Assembly: GCA_900549475.1 (NCBI GenBank)
Contig: UROF01000012.1
Span: 3,100-67,099 of the forward strand
Source: an uncultured Eubacteriales bacterium
Lineage (GTDB): Bacteria; Bacillota; Clostridia; Oscillospirales; Oscillospiraceae
DNA length: 64,000 nucleotides
Direction: 5' to 3'
Shown: one piece after another, positions 8,220-15,871 of the stretch
How the letters are laid out: each line of letters starts with the position of its first letter
Numbering within the stretch: the stretch's first letter is position 1
Notes under the pieces: model-generated
The model's database searches: none
What the model was told of the DNA's origin: nothing
The model's input: only the letters and a program-made list of their open reading frames with translations
Program-made: the position numbers and the translations under genes

Positions 8220-8938
8220 TGGATCATATTCTCGAAATCCGGCAGGCCACGAAAAAATTCGGCGGCCTGACTGCAAATGAAAATGTCACGTTCGACGTCG
8301 ACTGCAACACCATCGTCGGCATCGTCGGCCCGAACGGCGCTGGCAAGACCACGCTGTTCAACTCCATCAGCGGCGTCCACTCGCTCACGTCTGGCGATGT
8401 GATCTTCGAGGGCAGGGACATCACCAAAATGAAGCCCTATGACATCTGCCATCTCGGCATGGGCCGCACATTCCAGATTCCGCTCTCGCTCAACGAGATG
8501 ACCGTGCTGGAAAACGTACTCGTCGCCAGCCTCGGCCGCCACAAAATGGAAAAGGCCCGCGAAACGGCGGAGGCCGTGATCGAAGAATGCGGCCTGAAGG
8601 ACTTCATCGCCATGCCGGCCGGTTCGCTGAACGTGCTTCAGAAAAAGCGCCTGGAAATTGCCCGCGCGCTGGCCTCAGAGCCGAAGCTGCTCCTCCTCGA
8701 TGAGACCATGGCCGGCCTGTCCGGCATCGAACGGCAGGACGCGACCGCGCTCATCCGCCAGATCCACGCCCGCGGCGTCACGATCCTGATGATCGAGCAC
8801 GTCATGGAGATCGTCATGAACGTCTCGGACAAGGTTGTCGTGCTCAACGGCGGCAAGCTCCTGATGGAGGGCACGCCGAAGGAGGTCGCGAGCAACGAGG
8901 AGGTTATCAGCGCTTATCTGGGAGGTACGACATGGTAA
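8219..8938 (+). CDS. ABC transporter ATP-binding protein, LivG family
   Basis: A 239-residue ATPase with Walker A GPNGAGKTT, Walker B LLLLDETMAGL and an H-loop MIEHVMEIV. It overlaps the livM stop by one base (ATGA) and the livF start by 7 bases, so translation is probably coupled. The ABC signature is atypical: where LSGGQ or LSYGQQ is expected the sequence reads LNVLQKKRLEIARAL. Divergent signatures are known in LivG subfamilies, so function is likely retained, with LivF supplying a canonical motif for one composite site. Confidence 0.9.
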   Translation: MDHILEIRQATKKFGGLTANENVTFDVDCNTIVGIVGPNGAGKTTLFNSISGVHSLTSGDVIFEGRDITKMKPYDICHLGMGRTFQIPLSLNEMTVLENVLVASLGRHKMEKARETAEAVIEECGLKDFIAMPAGSLNVLQKKRLEIARALASEPKLLLLDETMAGLSGIERQDATALIRQIHARGVTILMIEHVMEIVMNVSDKVVVLNGGKLLMEGTPKEVASNEEVISAYLGGTTW

Positions 8939-9642
8939 TTCTCAAGGCAGAACACCTGCAGTCCGGCTATCAGGGCACACCTGTGCTCCACGACATCAGC
9001 TTCGAGGTGGAAGAGGGCAAGATTGTCGCCATCCTCGGCTCCAACGGTGCCGGCAAGACCACCACGCTCCGCACGCTGACCGGCACCGTCCGCGCCACCG
9101 GCGGCCATGTCTGGTACAACGGCGAAGAAATCACCAAAACGCCGACCTATAAAATGTCTCAGATGGGCATTGCCCTCGTTCCGGAGGGCCGTCACCTGTT
9201 CAATCAGATGAGCGTCCGCGACAATCTGCTCATGGGCTCCTACCGCGTGAAGGACAAGGCACTCGTCCAGCAGCGGCTCGAGCAGATGTATGAGATCTTT
9301 CCGCGCATTCAGGAGCGCTCGAACCAGCTGGCCGGCACGCTCTCCGGCGGCGAGCAGCAGATGGTTGCCATTGCGCGCGGCATGATGTGTGGTCCAAAAC
9401 TGCTGATGCTTGACGAACCGTCGCTAGGCCTGATGCCAAAGCTTGTGGAAGAAGTGTTTTCCTTCGTACAGCGTATCAATAAGCTGGGGACAACTATCGT
9501 AATCGTGGAACAGAATGTTAATGAAACTTTGAAATTCGCGGATTACGCCTATATTGTTTCTGAGGGAGAGATTGCCTTGCACGGCACGCCTCAGGAGTTG
9601 ATGAAGGACGATGAAATCCGTCGAATCTATCTGGGTCATTAA
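8932..9642 (+). CDS. ABC transporter ATP-binding protein, LivF family
   Basis: A 236-residue ATPase with Walker A GSNGAGKTT, a canonical signature LSGGEQQMVAIAR, Walker B LLMLDEPSLGL and the typical LivF ending (ALHGTPQELMKDDEIRRIYLGH). The ATG follows GGGAGGTACGAC inside the end of livG. It completes the five-component importer. From about base 9420 (SLGLMPKLVEE onward) the codon usage becomes markedly more AT-rich than in the first two thirds of the gene, although the protein stays conserved; this suggests a recombination joint or mixed-strain assembly. Confidence 0.9.
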   Translation: MVILKAEHLQSGYQGTPVLHDISFEVEEGKIVAILGSNGAGKTTTLRTLTGTVRATGGHVWYNGEEITKTPTYKMSQMGIALVPEGRHLFNQMSVRDNLLMGSYRVKDKALVQQRLEQMYEIFPRIQERSNQLAGTLSGGEQQMVAIARGMMCGPKLLMLDEPSLGLMPKLVEEVFSFVQRINKLGTTIVIVEQNVNETLKFADYAYIVSEGEIALHGTPQELMKDDEIRRIYLGH

Positions 9643-9685
9643 AACCAGAGAATATCAACCTTCGGGAGCATAAGGAGGAAGTATT

Positions 9686-10501
9686 ATGGAAAAACGTTTT
9701 ACCCGAGAAGAAATCAAGCAGAGATTCCAGGCATCGATCGACGCCGGTCAGCCCATCGTCGTCGCCAGCGCCGGCATCGGCATAGCCGCAAAGTTTGCAG
9801 AGCGCGGCGGCGCGGACATGATCGGCCTGTTCAACTCGAGCTATCTGGGCCTGGGCCGCGTCGAGGCGACCAGCCTGATGCCCTACGGCAACGCCAACGA
9901 CATCGTCATGAGTCTCGGCGACCGCATTTTCCCTGTCGTCCAGGACACCCCGATCCTCGGCGGCATCATCGGCAGCGACCCGACCCGCGAAATGACGCCG
10001 TTCCTGAAGATCATGCAGTTCAAGGGTTTCCCGGCCGTCATCAATTTCCCCTCCCCCGGCTTCGCCTACGGCCAGCACCGCCGCAACCTCGAGCGCAACA
10101 ATTATGGCGTACAGCAGGAACTGAAGACGCTGCGCACGGCGAAAGAACTTGGCTTCTACACGTTCGGACTGGCGTATGATGAGGAAATTGCCATGCAGAT
10201 TGCTGCCGACAACCACGATGCGCTTGTGCTCGGTCTGGCAATGTTGGAATGGGAAAACGGAGGTGCCACTTTGGAGCAGGCTGCGGAGTATATTAACCGC
10301 GTCAGCACGAAAGCGAAGGCAGTTGCACCAGAGATGCTCATTTTTGTGCAGGGTCTTCCCGTGCAGACGCCGGAGGACACTCAGTACATCTATGATCACA
10401 CCGATGCGGTCGGTTTTATCGGAATCAACAACATGGACTATGGCACAAAACCGATTCAGGACACGGTCGCGGCGTTTAAGAGCGCCAAAATTCGCGCTTA
10501 A
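9686..10501 (+). CDS. phosphoenolpyruvate hydrolase family (TIM-barrel) protein
   Basis: A 271-residue protein of the PEP_hydrolase / TIM-barrel signal-transduction family, members of the PEP mutase-isocitrate lyase superfamily. Diagnostic stretches are GQPIVVASAGIGIAAKFAER, GADMIGLFNSSYLG, QDTPILGGIIGSDPTR and GFPAVINFPSPG. It is often found next to, or fused with, the Tm-1-like domain, which is encoded at the other end of this operon (1343). An AAGGAGG site precedes the ATG. The catalysed reaction of these proteins is not firmly known; C-C or P-C bond chemistry on a small carboxylate is a family-based inference. Codon usage changes from GC-rich to AT-richer near 10140 within the gene. Confidence 0.85.
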   Translation: MEKRFTREEIKQRFQASIDAGQPIVVASAGIGIAAKFAERGGADMIGLFNSSYLGLGRVEATSLMPYGNANDIVMSLGDRIFPVVQDTPILGGIIGSDPTREMTPFLKIMQFKGFPAVINFPSPGFAYGQHRRNLERNNYGVQQELKTLRTAKELGFYTFGLAYDEEIAMQIAADNHDALVLGLAMLEWENGGATLEQAAEYINRVSTKAKAVAPEMLIFVQGLPVQTPEDTQYIYDHTDAVGFIGINNMDYGTKPIQDTVAAFKSAKIRA

Positions 10502-10522
10502 TTCGTGAGGAGGTACGGAAGG

Positions 10523-10567
10523 TTGAAACATTGTGATTTAAGTACCATTCCGAAAAAGAGCGCATAA
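10523..10567 (+). pseudogene. possible truncated start of a further operon gene
   Basis: A GAGGAGG site (10507-10513) is followed 9 bases later by TTG opening a 14-codon frame (MKHCDLSTIPKKSA) that ends at a TAA, just before the IS110-type element. A good ribosome binding site with almost no gene behind it suggests that the next operon gene was cut off by the insertion. The remnant is too short to identify. Confidence 0.35.
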
Positions 10568-10614
10568 GACCACGCCCCCTAAAAGCGGGCGAAAAATGAA
10601 GTTATGCTAAAAGC

Positions 10615-11859
10615 CTAAGCAGTAGTTGGAGCAGTCACCAGATAACCTTGCCGCTGGAGAATAAAGATGGCTTCTTCCACGGAAACCTCACGGTGTGCAG
10701 GTGGCTGATCGCCCTTGCGGTAGAGTTCAGGGTTGTACGGCTCGTTCTTCTTGAGCATATTGTAGATAGCCGTAAGGAGCATTCTGGCAATGGCAATAAT
10801 GGCTTTCTTGTGCCCTCGGCGCTTTTTGAGAGCCAGGTAGCGATTACGGACTTCCGGGAATTTCCTGGCGCGAATCGCATTGAGGGCACATTGAACAAGC
10901 AGCGGCTTGATGTAAGCACCGGCCCGGCTAATTCTTGTGGTTTTCTTCTTCCCAGCACTTTCATTGTTCTGCGGCGTAAGCCCAGCCCAGGAGCAAAGAT
11001 GCTTTGAGGTGGGGAACACGGACATATCCACTCCAATCTCAGAAATAATGCCAACAGCGGCAAAGGATTGGATACCCGGCGCCGTCATAACAAGATTGAG
11101 CTGGGGAAGGTATTTCTCAGCAGTTGTCAGAATCAGCGATTCCAGATTGAGCTTGCACAGTTGGAGGCTGTCCATGTGGGAACGGATGATGCGGAGCTTT
11201 TCAGCCTGTTCTTCACACATCTCTCCATCCACAGCGGCGAGCACCTGTTCATTGGTTGCCTTCATGCCTTTCGTACGGAAACCGGAAACATCCGTAATTT
11301 TCTCCGATGGATTTTCCAGAATACGGGCAGTGATTGTGGAGGCGGCCTTGCCGAACACATCTGAGAACACATCATCCAACTTGATATTGGAAACGGTTAG
11401 GCAGTTCTGTGCCCGGTTTTTCTCGCCGGTAGTGAAATTGGTAAGTTTCCAACGATAACGAACCAAATCCCGAAGCTGGCGGATATCTGCTGGTGGGATA
11501 AAGCTTCCAGCGACAAGGTCGTGCTTGAAGATGTCAGCAATCCACTTGGCATCCCGTTTGTCTGTTTTCTTGCCCCGGATAGCTTTCACATATTTGGGGT
11601 GAGCAAGGACAATGTTGCAGGTGGGTTCCAGGATGTTGTAGATGGGAATCCAATACTTCCCTGTGGACTCCATACAGACATCCCGGCAGCCATTCTCAGC
11701 CAACCACGTTGCGCACCGATGCAAATCTCCGGTGAAGGAAGAAAAACGCTTGCTCTTGTAGCTTGTTACCCCCTGTTCATTGGTGGAAGCGATACAGGCA
11801 ACAACAAAGGACTTGTGGACATCCATCCCGCAGCAGATACGGTAAACAATTTTGAGCAT
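10615..11859 (-). CDS. IS110 family transposase
   Basis: 414 residues with the DEDD-type RuvC-like catalytic domain at the N terminus: Asp13 (CGMDVHKS), Glu64 (CMESTGKYW), Asp100 and Asp103 (GKKTDKRDAKW). The C-terminal Transposase_20 domain has TAPGIQSFAAVGIISEIG and the serine-bearing block NNESAGKKKTTRISRAGAY. It is full length and apparently intact. Family members recombine DNA using a bridge RNA encoded by the element's non-coding end. A weak GGGGA site precedes the ATG. Codon use is more AT-rich than the chromosome around it, consistent with recent acquisition. Confidence 0.95.
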   Translation of the reverse strand: MLKIVYRICCGMDVHKSFVVACIASTNEQGVTSYKSKRFSSFTGDLHRCATWLAENGCRDVCMESTGKYWIPIYNILEPTCNIVLAHPKYVKAIRGKKTDKRDAKWIADIFKHDLVAGSFIPPADIRQLRDLVRYRWKLTNFTTGEKNRAQNCLTVSNIKLDDVFSDVFGKAASTITARILENPSEKITDVSGFRTKGMKATNEQVLAAVDGEMCEEQAEKLRIIRSHMDSLQLCKLNLESLILTTAEKYLPQLNLVMTAPGIQSFAAVGIISEIGVDMSVFPTSKHLCSWAGLTPQNNESAGKKKTTRISRAGAYIKPLLVQCALNAIRARKFPEVRNRYLALKKRRGHKKAIIAIARMLLTAIYNMLKKNEPYNPELYRKGDQPPAHREVSVEEAIFILQRQGYLVTAPTTA

Positions 11860-11869
11860 AACACATCCC

Positions 11870-12080
11870 CTCGAAACAGTATTTGAGGGAACAGGCAGGG
11901 ACTGGATACTCGTTGAAAGATTGAAGTAGTCCGTCTCTCCAAAGATAAGGTTACAGGGTGCAAAGCCCTATTTATTGGTGCTTGAAAGAGCGTCCGGCAC
12001 ACATAACTATTCAGTCCAACACAAGGTTGAGCCTACTCACCTCCACGTGCTCTGTAGTGTGCCTGCTTCCTCAAGCCTAT
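11870..12080 (-). ncRNA. candidate bridge RNA region of the IS110 element
   Basis: The roughly 210 bp directly upstream of the transposase hold no convincing ORF and lie where IS110-group elements encode the bridge RNA. Short complementary segments are visible, for example AGGG and CCCT around CTTTGCA (11962-11976 in plus coordinates). I could not fold it fully or identify the target and donor loops. The call rests on position and established IS110 biology rather than sequence identity. Confidence 0.4.
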
Positions 12081-12171
12081 TCTAACAAATTACGACTTGC
12101 TGCGTTAGAGACACCTGTGTTTCATTTTCCTTTGGTGCCTTGAAGCGCAGCGGAAAGGAATGGTCATAACT

Positions 12172-13536
12172 ATGGATACGATAGCCGCCATCTCCACAGG
12201 AAATCAGATTTCCGCCATCGGCATCCTGCGGCTCTCCGGGCCGGAGGCTTTCCCCGCGGCGGATGCGGTGTTCCGCCCGGCAGACGGGAAGCCTCTCTCC
12301 GCCCATCCCCGGCGGATGATGGTCTACGGGGACCTGCTGGACCGGGAGGGCCGGACCATCGACCACGCCCTGGCGGTGACCTTTGCCGCCGGAGCCAGCT
12401 ACACCGGGGAGGACAGCGCCGAGTTCCACTGCCACGGTTCCCCTGTAGTGCTGGACGAGGGCCTGCGCTCCCTCTTTGCCGCCGGGGCCCGGCAGGCGAG
12501 AGGCGGCGAGTTCACCCAGCGGGCCTTTCTGAACGGTCAGATGGATCTGACCCAGGCGGAGGCGGTCATTGACCTCATCGAGGCGGAGACCGCCCAGGCC
12601 GCCCGCAACGCCGTGGAGCAGCTGGGGGGCGCCCTCCGGCGCCGGATCGACGCCGTATACGAGGGCCTTCTGGAAGTAGCCAGCCAGTTCTACGCTGTGG
12701 TGGATTACCCCGACGAGGACATCGAGGATCTGGACCGGGCTGCCCTGCGGCAGACACTGGCAGAAGGGGAGGAGAGCCTCCGAGGACTGATGGCCACCTT
12801 TGGCCGGGGGCAGATCCTGCGCCAGGGAGTGCCCACCGCCATTCTGGGCCGGCCCAACGTAGGAAAAAGCTCTCTTCTCAACGCCCTTTTGGGCTTTGAC
12901 CGGGCCATTGTCACCGACGTGGCAGGTACCACCCGGGATACCGTGGAGGAGAAGGCGGTGGTAGGCGGCGTACTGCTGCGGCTCATCGACACCGCCGGTA
13001 TCCGGGATACGGCGGATCAGGTGGAGCGGCTGGGGGTGGAGCGCTCCCGGCAGGCGGCGGAGCGGGCTGCCCTGGCCCTGCTGGTGCTGGACGGCTCCCA
13101 ACCCCTCTCCGCCGGGGATGAGGCCGCTATCCGGGCGGCGGAGACGGCCCAGCGGCTCATCGTGCTGGTGAACAAGAGCGATCTGCCCCGGGCCCTGGAT
13201 ATGTCAGATCTGGCGGACCGGTTTGACCATGTGATCTCCATCTCCGCAAAAGGCGGGATGGGCCTGGAGGCCCTGGAGAGCGCCGTGGCCGCCCTGTTCC
13301 CCCAGGGAGAGACCCCGGCGGGGGAGATCCTTACCAACGCCCGGCAGGCCCAGGCGGTGGAGCGGGCGGCGGCCTCCCTACGGGGGGCGCTGCAGGCCCT
13401 GGACGGGGGGCTCACCCCCGACGCGGCCCTCACCGACGTGGAGGAGGCCATGAGCGCTCTGGGGGAGCTTACCGGGCGGACCATCCGGTCCGACCTGGTG
13501 GAGCGGATCTTCTCCCGGTTCTGCGTAGGGAAATAA
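12172..13536 (+). CDS. mnmE: tRNA modification GTPase MnmE
   Basis: 454 residues, full length. With MnmG, MnmE installs the carboxymethylaminomethyl group at U34 of certain tRNAs. Visible are the N-terminal folate-binding domain (ISTGNQISAIGILRLSGP), the helical domain, the G domain with GRPNVGKSS, DVAGTTRD, DTAGIRDT and NKSD, and the C-terminal FCVGK with the conserved Cys451. AAAGGA lies 12 bases before the ATG at 12172. It stands alone: no mnmG, jag or yidC is adjacent, and an IS110 element lies directly upstream, so its original promoter region may have been altered. Confidence 0.96.
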   Translation: MDTIAAISTGNQISAIGILRLSGPEAFPAADAVFRPADGKPLSAHPRRMMVYGDLLDREGRTIDHALAVTFAAGASYTGEDSAEFHCHGSPVVLDEGLRSLFAAGARQARGGEFTQRAFLNGQMDLTQAEAVIDLIEAETAQAARNAVEQLGGALRRRIDAVYEGLLEVASQFYAVVDYPDEDIEDLDRAALRQTLAEGEESLRGLMATFGRGQILRQGVPTAILGRPNVGKSSLLNALLGFDRAIVTDVAGTTRDTVEEKAVVGGVLLRLIDTAGIRDTADQVERLGVERSRQAAERAALALLVLDGSQPLSAGDEAAIRAAETAQRLIVLVNKSDLPRALDMSDLADRFDHVISISAKGGMGLEALESAVAALFPQGETPAGEILTNARQAQAVERAAASLRGALQALDGGLTPDAALTDVEEAMSALGELTGRTIRSDLVERIFSRFCVGK

Positions 13537-13540
13537 ACAA

Positions 13541-13585
13541 AAAGCAAGGGTGCGGTGATGGACCGCACCCTTGCTTTTTTGTTTT
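13541..13585. terminator. bidirectional rho-independent terminator
   Basis: AAGCAAGGGTGCGGT pairs perfectly with ACCGCACCCTTGCTT around a 5-base loop. TTTTTTG follows on the plus strand and CAAAAAG precedes, so it can also end minus-strand transcripts. It serves mnmE and the small minus-strand gene that stops at 13611. Confidence 0.9.
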
Positions 13586-13610
13586 GTGTGACTGCATAGG
13601 CAGTTTGCCG

Positions 13611-13781
13611 TCAAGGCAGCAAAAAAGTTTTACTTTCCACAAGTGTGTATTCACGCTCATATTGCACGGGAGGCAGATGCTCCGCCTGCCAAAGTTTTGC
13701 GTCTATCGGGGAACAATGATTTTGGAAAGTGAGAAATGCTGCCAAAACAAGCATCAGAAAAACAATTAATTTCTTTACCAT
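13611..13781 (-). CDS. small exported or membrane-anchored protein, 56 aa
   Basis: A 56-residue frame below usual gene-finder cut-offs. The ATG at 13781 has AAGGAG (13789-13794) exactly 7 bases upstream. The protein starts MVKKLIVFLMLVLAAFLTF, a basic N terminus followed by a hydrophobic helix, and continues with a polar tail rich in charged residues that ends TFLLP. It looks like a signal peptide or single-pass anchor with a tail of about 35 residues. The gene is far more AT-rich than its neighbours. It lies downstream of cdd on the same strand and ends just before the bidirectional terminator at 13541. I do not recognise a family. Confidence 0.55.
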   Translation of the reverse strand: MVKKLIVFLMLVLAAFLTFQNHCSPIDAKLWQAEHLPPVQYEREYTLVESKTFLLP

Positions 13782-13913
13782 ACATTTGCTCCTTCTATAA
13801 AGGCAATCTGTGATCGCTTTTCATGTGTGGATGAGGATACTTCTTTGCGAAACAGGTTATCTGACGTCAAAAATCTATACAAATAGTAATATAAGCGTAA
13901 AATTATACGAATA
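13782..13913. other. AT-rich intergenic stretch between cdd and the small gene
   Basis: About 130 bp with many AT-only runs (TATTACTATTTG and TATAATTTTACG on the minus strand). A TATAAT-like box is present on the minus strand without a convincing -35 at normal spacing. No ORF is supported apart from the small gene's ribosome binding site. Confidence 0.4.
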
Positions 13914-14312
13914 TTATTCAAGATAACTGCTGTCGAAGCTGTAGGGCAGCAGATCCTTCAGTGTCAGCTCCAGCGTTTTGCCCGCCTGGTTCACCAGGAT
14001 CACCTCCATGGTCAGCTCCGGGTTGAACTCCGCCAGCACCTGGCGGCACACCCCACAGGGGGCGGTGAACCGCTCTGTCCGGGCAGCCACAGCGATACGG
14101 GTAAATTTCAGATGGCCCTCGCTGACCGCTTTGAACACGGCGGTGCGCTCAGCGCAGTTGGTGGGGGTGTAGCCGGCGTTTTCGATGTTGCAGCCGGTAT
14201 ATACCGTGCCGTCGTCGCATTCCAGGGCCGCCCCCACAGGAAAGTGGGAGTAGGGCACATAGGCCATGTCCAGCATGGCCACCGCTTTGGCGCACAGTTC
14301 CTCTTTTGTCAT
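13914..14312 (-). CDS. cdd: cytidine deaminase
   Basis: 132 residues, the length of the small tetrameric class. It deaminates cytidine and deoxycytidine in pyrimidine salvage. Zinc and catalytic residues are present: Cys53 and Glu55 in NCAERTAVF, and Cys86 and Cys89 in PCGVCRQVL. The substrate loop CNIENAGYTP is also seen. Start at 14312, with AAGGAGG 10 bases upstream; the ATG at 14336 would overlap that site. It lies 41 bases downstream of the polysaccharide-deacetylase gene on the same strand and is probably co-transcribed. Confidence 0.96.
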   Translation of the reverse strand: MTKEELCAKAVAMLDMAYVPYSHFPVGAALECDDGTVYTGCNIENAGYTPTNCAERTAVFKAVSEGHLKFTRIAVAARTERFTAPCGVCRQVLAEFNPELTMEVILVNQAGKTLELTLKDLLPYSFDSSYLE

Positions 14313-14352
14313 GTCGGTATGTCCTCCTTGTCTCATATTCTGAAAGAGCCCT

Positions 14353-15615
14353 TTACTGCCAATTCACGCCGTAGTCCGGCCGGGCATCCAGGTCGATGAT
14401 CTCCCGGACGTCGTAGAACTGGCCATAGCGCTGGTCTACATATTTGCTGCGCAGGGTAGTGCCGTCGGGGTGGAGCCGGTCGCAGATGACAGCGCAGATG
14501 TCCTTTTTAATGGCGCTGAAGCTCTCGATCCCCACGGAACACAGGATGCGGAAGCCCTGGCTCTGGAGGTACTGGAACACCGGGCCGGTCTGCTTCCAGT
14601 CGTCACCGTCAGGCCGCTCCCCGTGGGGGTAAAACAGGACATTGGTGGGGCCTACCAGACTGCCTACCTCGTCAAACCACCGCTGGGTGTCCCGCTGGAT
14701 CTTCTCCATGCTCAGGGTGCCCAGGCGGATGTGGCCGAAGGTGTGGCTGCCGAAGGTCCAGCCGGTGCGTTTGAGCTCGGCAATAATGGGCTTTACCGCC
14801 TCGATCTCCGACTGGCGGAAGGCTTCCATTTCATCCGTCCATTCGATGGTGCTGTCTGTCTGAGTACGATAGCCCAGGATGCCCTCATAGCCGGTGACGC
14901 TCAGACAGGCCTTGGCTCCGAAGGGGGAGAAGTCCGGGTGCTCCTCCACGAACTTGTCCAGCATGGGAATGGCGTCCAGATCCCGGCTCACCACTTCGTT
15001 GCCCTGGGGGTCCTTGCCCCAGGAGGCGATCTTGCCGTCCTCGTCCAGGATCAGCTTGTAGGCAAAGCCGTTTTCCAGCATATATTCGTAGTAGTTGGTG
15101 TCGTCGTAGGAGAGGATCAGAGGCTTTTTGCCCTCCGGCAGGTAAAGAGTGTTGCGGACCATTACCGCGTTGCCGTTTTCATCGGTGGTTTCGCTCCACA
15201 CGTCGGCAATGTCCACCAGGACATAGCCCCGCTCATAGACGCTCTCCAGGATCCGGGAGAACTCCGTGGCAGTGACCATGTAGTCGTCCAGGCCCTTCTC
15301 CTGGCTGTCTCCGTCAAAGGCCAGCTCCGGATAGGCGATGACCGGATGGAAGAAAAGATGCTCCACGATACCGTCATAGGCGGTATAGGTCACGCCGTCC
15401 CGGACGCCGCCCTCGGGCATGACGGTGGGGTCATAGATATGGTAGGGCTCCGGTTCCGGCTCTGGTTCTGGCTCCGGCTCCGGAGATGGCTCCTCCTGAC
15501 CGTTTTCACCGGTATGGTTCCCTGCGTTGTTTCCGCCGCTGTTGTTCCCTGCGCCGCAGGCGGCAAGGCTGATTAAAAGGATCAGAGCCAGCAGCAGGGC
15601 GGTGATTTTTTTCAT
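14353..15615 (-). CDS. polysaccharide deacetylase-like lipoprotein
   Basis: 420 residues. The signal peptide ends in LAAC with lipidated Cys20, followed by a Gly/Asn-rich segment and a rigid Pro-Glu repeat of about seven units (residues about 42-57) that would hold the domain off the membrane. The C-terminal half has NodB-fold motifs: ILSYDDTNYYEY (metal Asp pair) and GSHTFGHIRLG (the H-x3-H motif). It probably removes acetyl groups from a cell-surface glycan. AGGAGG lies 8 bases before the ATG at 15615. Members with this architecture are common in Clostridia but poorly characterised; the substrate is unknown. Confidence 0.8.
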   Translation of the reverse strand: MKKITALLLALILLISLAACGAGNNSGGNNAGNHTGENGQEEPSPEPEPEPEPEPEPYHIYDPTVMPEGGVRDGVTYTAYDGIVEHLFFHPVIAYPELAFDGDSQEKGLDDYMVTATEFSRILESVYERGYVLVDIADVWSETTDENGNAVMVRNTLYLPEGKKPLILSYDDTNYYEYMLENGFAYKLILDEDGKIASWGKDPQGNEVVSRDLDAIPMLDKFVEEHPDFSPFGAKACLSVTGYEGILGYRTQTDSTIEWTDEMEAFRQSEIEAVKPIIAELKRTGWTFGSHTFGHIRLGTLSMEKIQRDTQRWFDEVGSLVGPTNVLFYPHGERPDGDDWKQTGPVFQYLQSQGFRILCSVGIESFSAIKKDICAVICDRLHPDGTTLRSKYVDQRYGQFYDVREIIDLDARPDYGVNWQ

Positions 15616-15661
15616 GGAAAGACCTCCTGTGGGCGGCACATGCCGCCGGGTATTTTTCCTC

Positions 15662-15690
15662 AGTATACCATATCACTGGTTACAAACCAA
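15662..15690 (-). promoter_or_regulatory. promoter for the deacetylase-cdd transcript
   Basis: On the minus strand TTGGTT, a 17-bp spacer and TATACT (plus coordinates 15690 down to 15662) lie about 47 bases before the start codon at 15615. Confidence 0.6.
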
Positions 15691-15796
15691 CCCTGCCGTT
15701 GGGGAAAAGGGTAACAAACAGGTGACAACTTTTGCCGGAATTTGTCGCAGCCAAGGGGGGAGGGCAGCGCCGGTACAGGGATGCCCGGGAAATCGG

Positions 15797-15825
15797 TTGC
15801 CTCTCTGCAGTCATTGTGGTACAAT
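15797..15825 (+). promoter_or_regulatory. promoter for cardiolipin synthase
   Basis: TTGCCT (15797-15802), 17 bp and TACAAT (15820-15825), 46 bases before the GTG start. Confidence 0.6.
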
Positions 15826-15871
15826 AATACAATAGATAGGAATCGCCTGCAGAAAGGAGAGTAGAACCGCT

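Larger units (their letters stand above)
10568..12110 (-). mobile_element. IS110-family insertion element (ends approximate)
   Basis: One transposase gene on the minus strand with about 50 bp of non-coding DNA beyond its 3' end and about 250 bp before its start. It is clearly more AT-rich than the flanks. IS110 elements lack clear inverted repeats and do not make obvious target duplications, so I cannot set exact ends; the limits are where flanking gene context stops and resumes. The long 5' non-coding stretch fits the IS110 group rather than the IS1111 group. It separates two blocks of different codon style. Confidence 0.75.

Noticed and set aside
13584..13769. 61-codon plus-strand frame after mnmE
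   Set aside because: No ribosome binding site, starts inside the terminator hairpin and is opposite the better supported small minus-strand gene.
15440..15490. Short tandem repeats of about 6 bp resembling a repeat array
   Set aside because: They encode the Pro-Glu linker of the deacetylase lipoprotein in frame; not a CRISPR or satellite.
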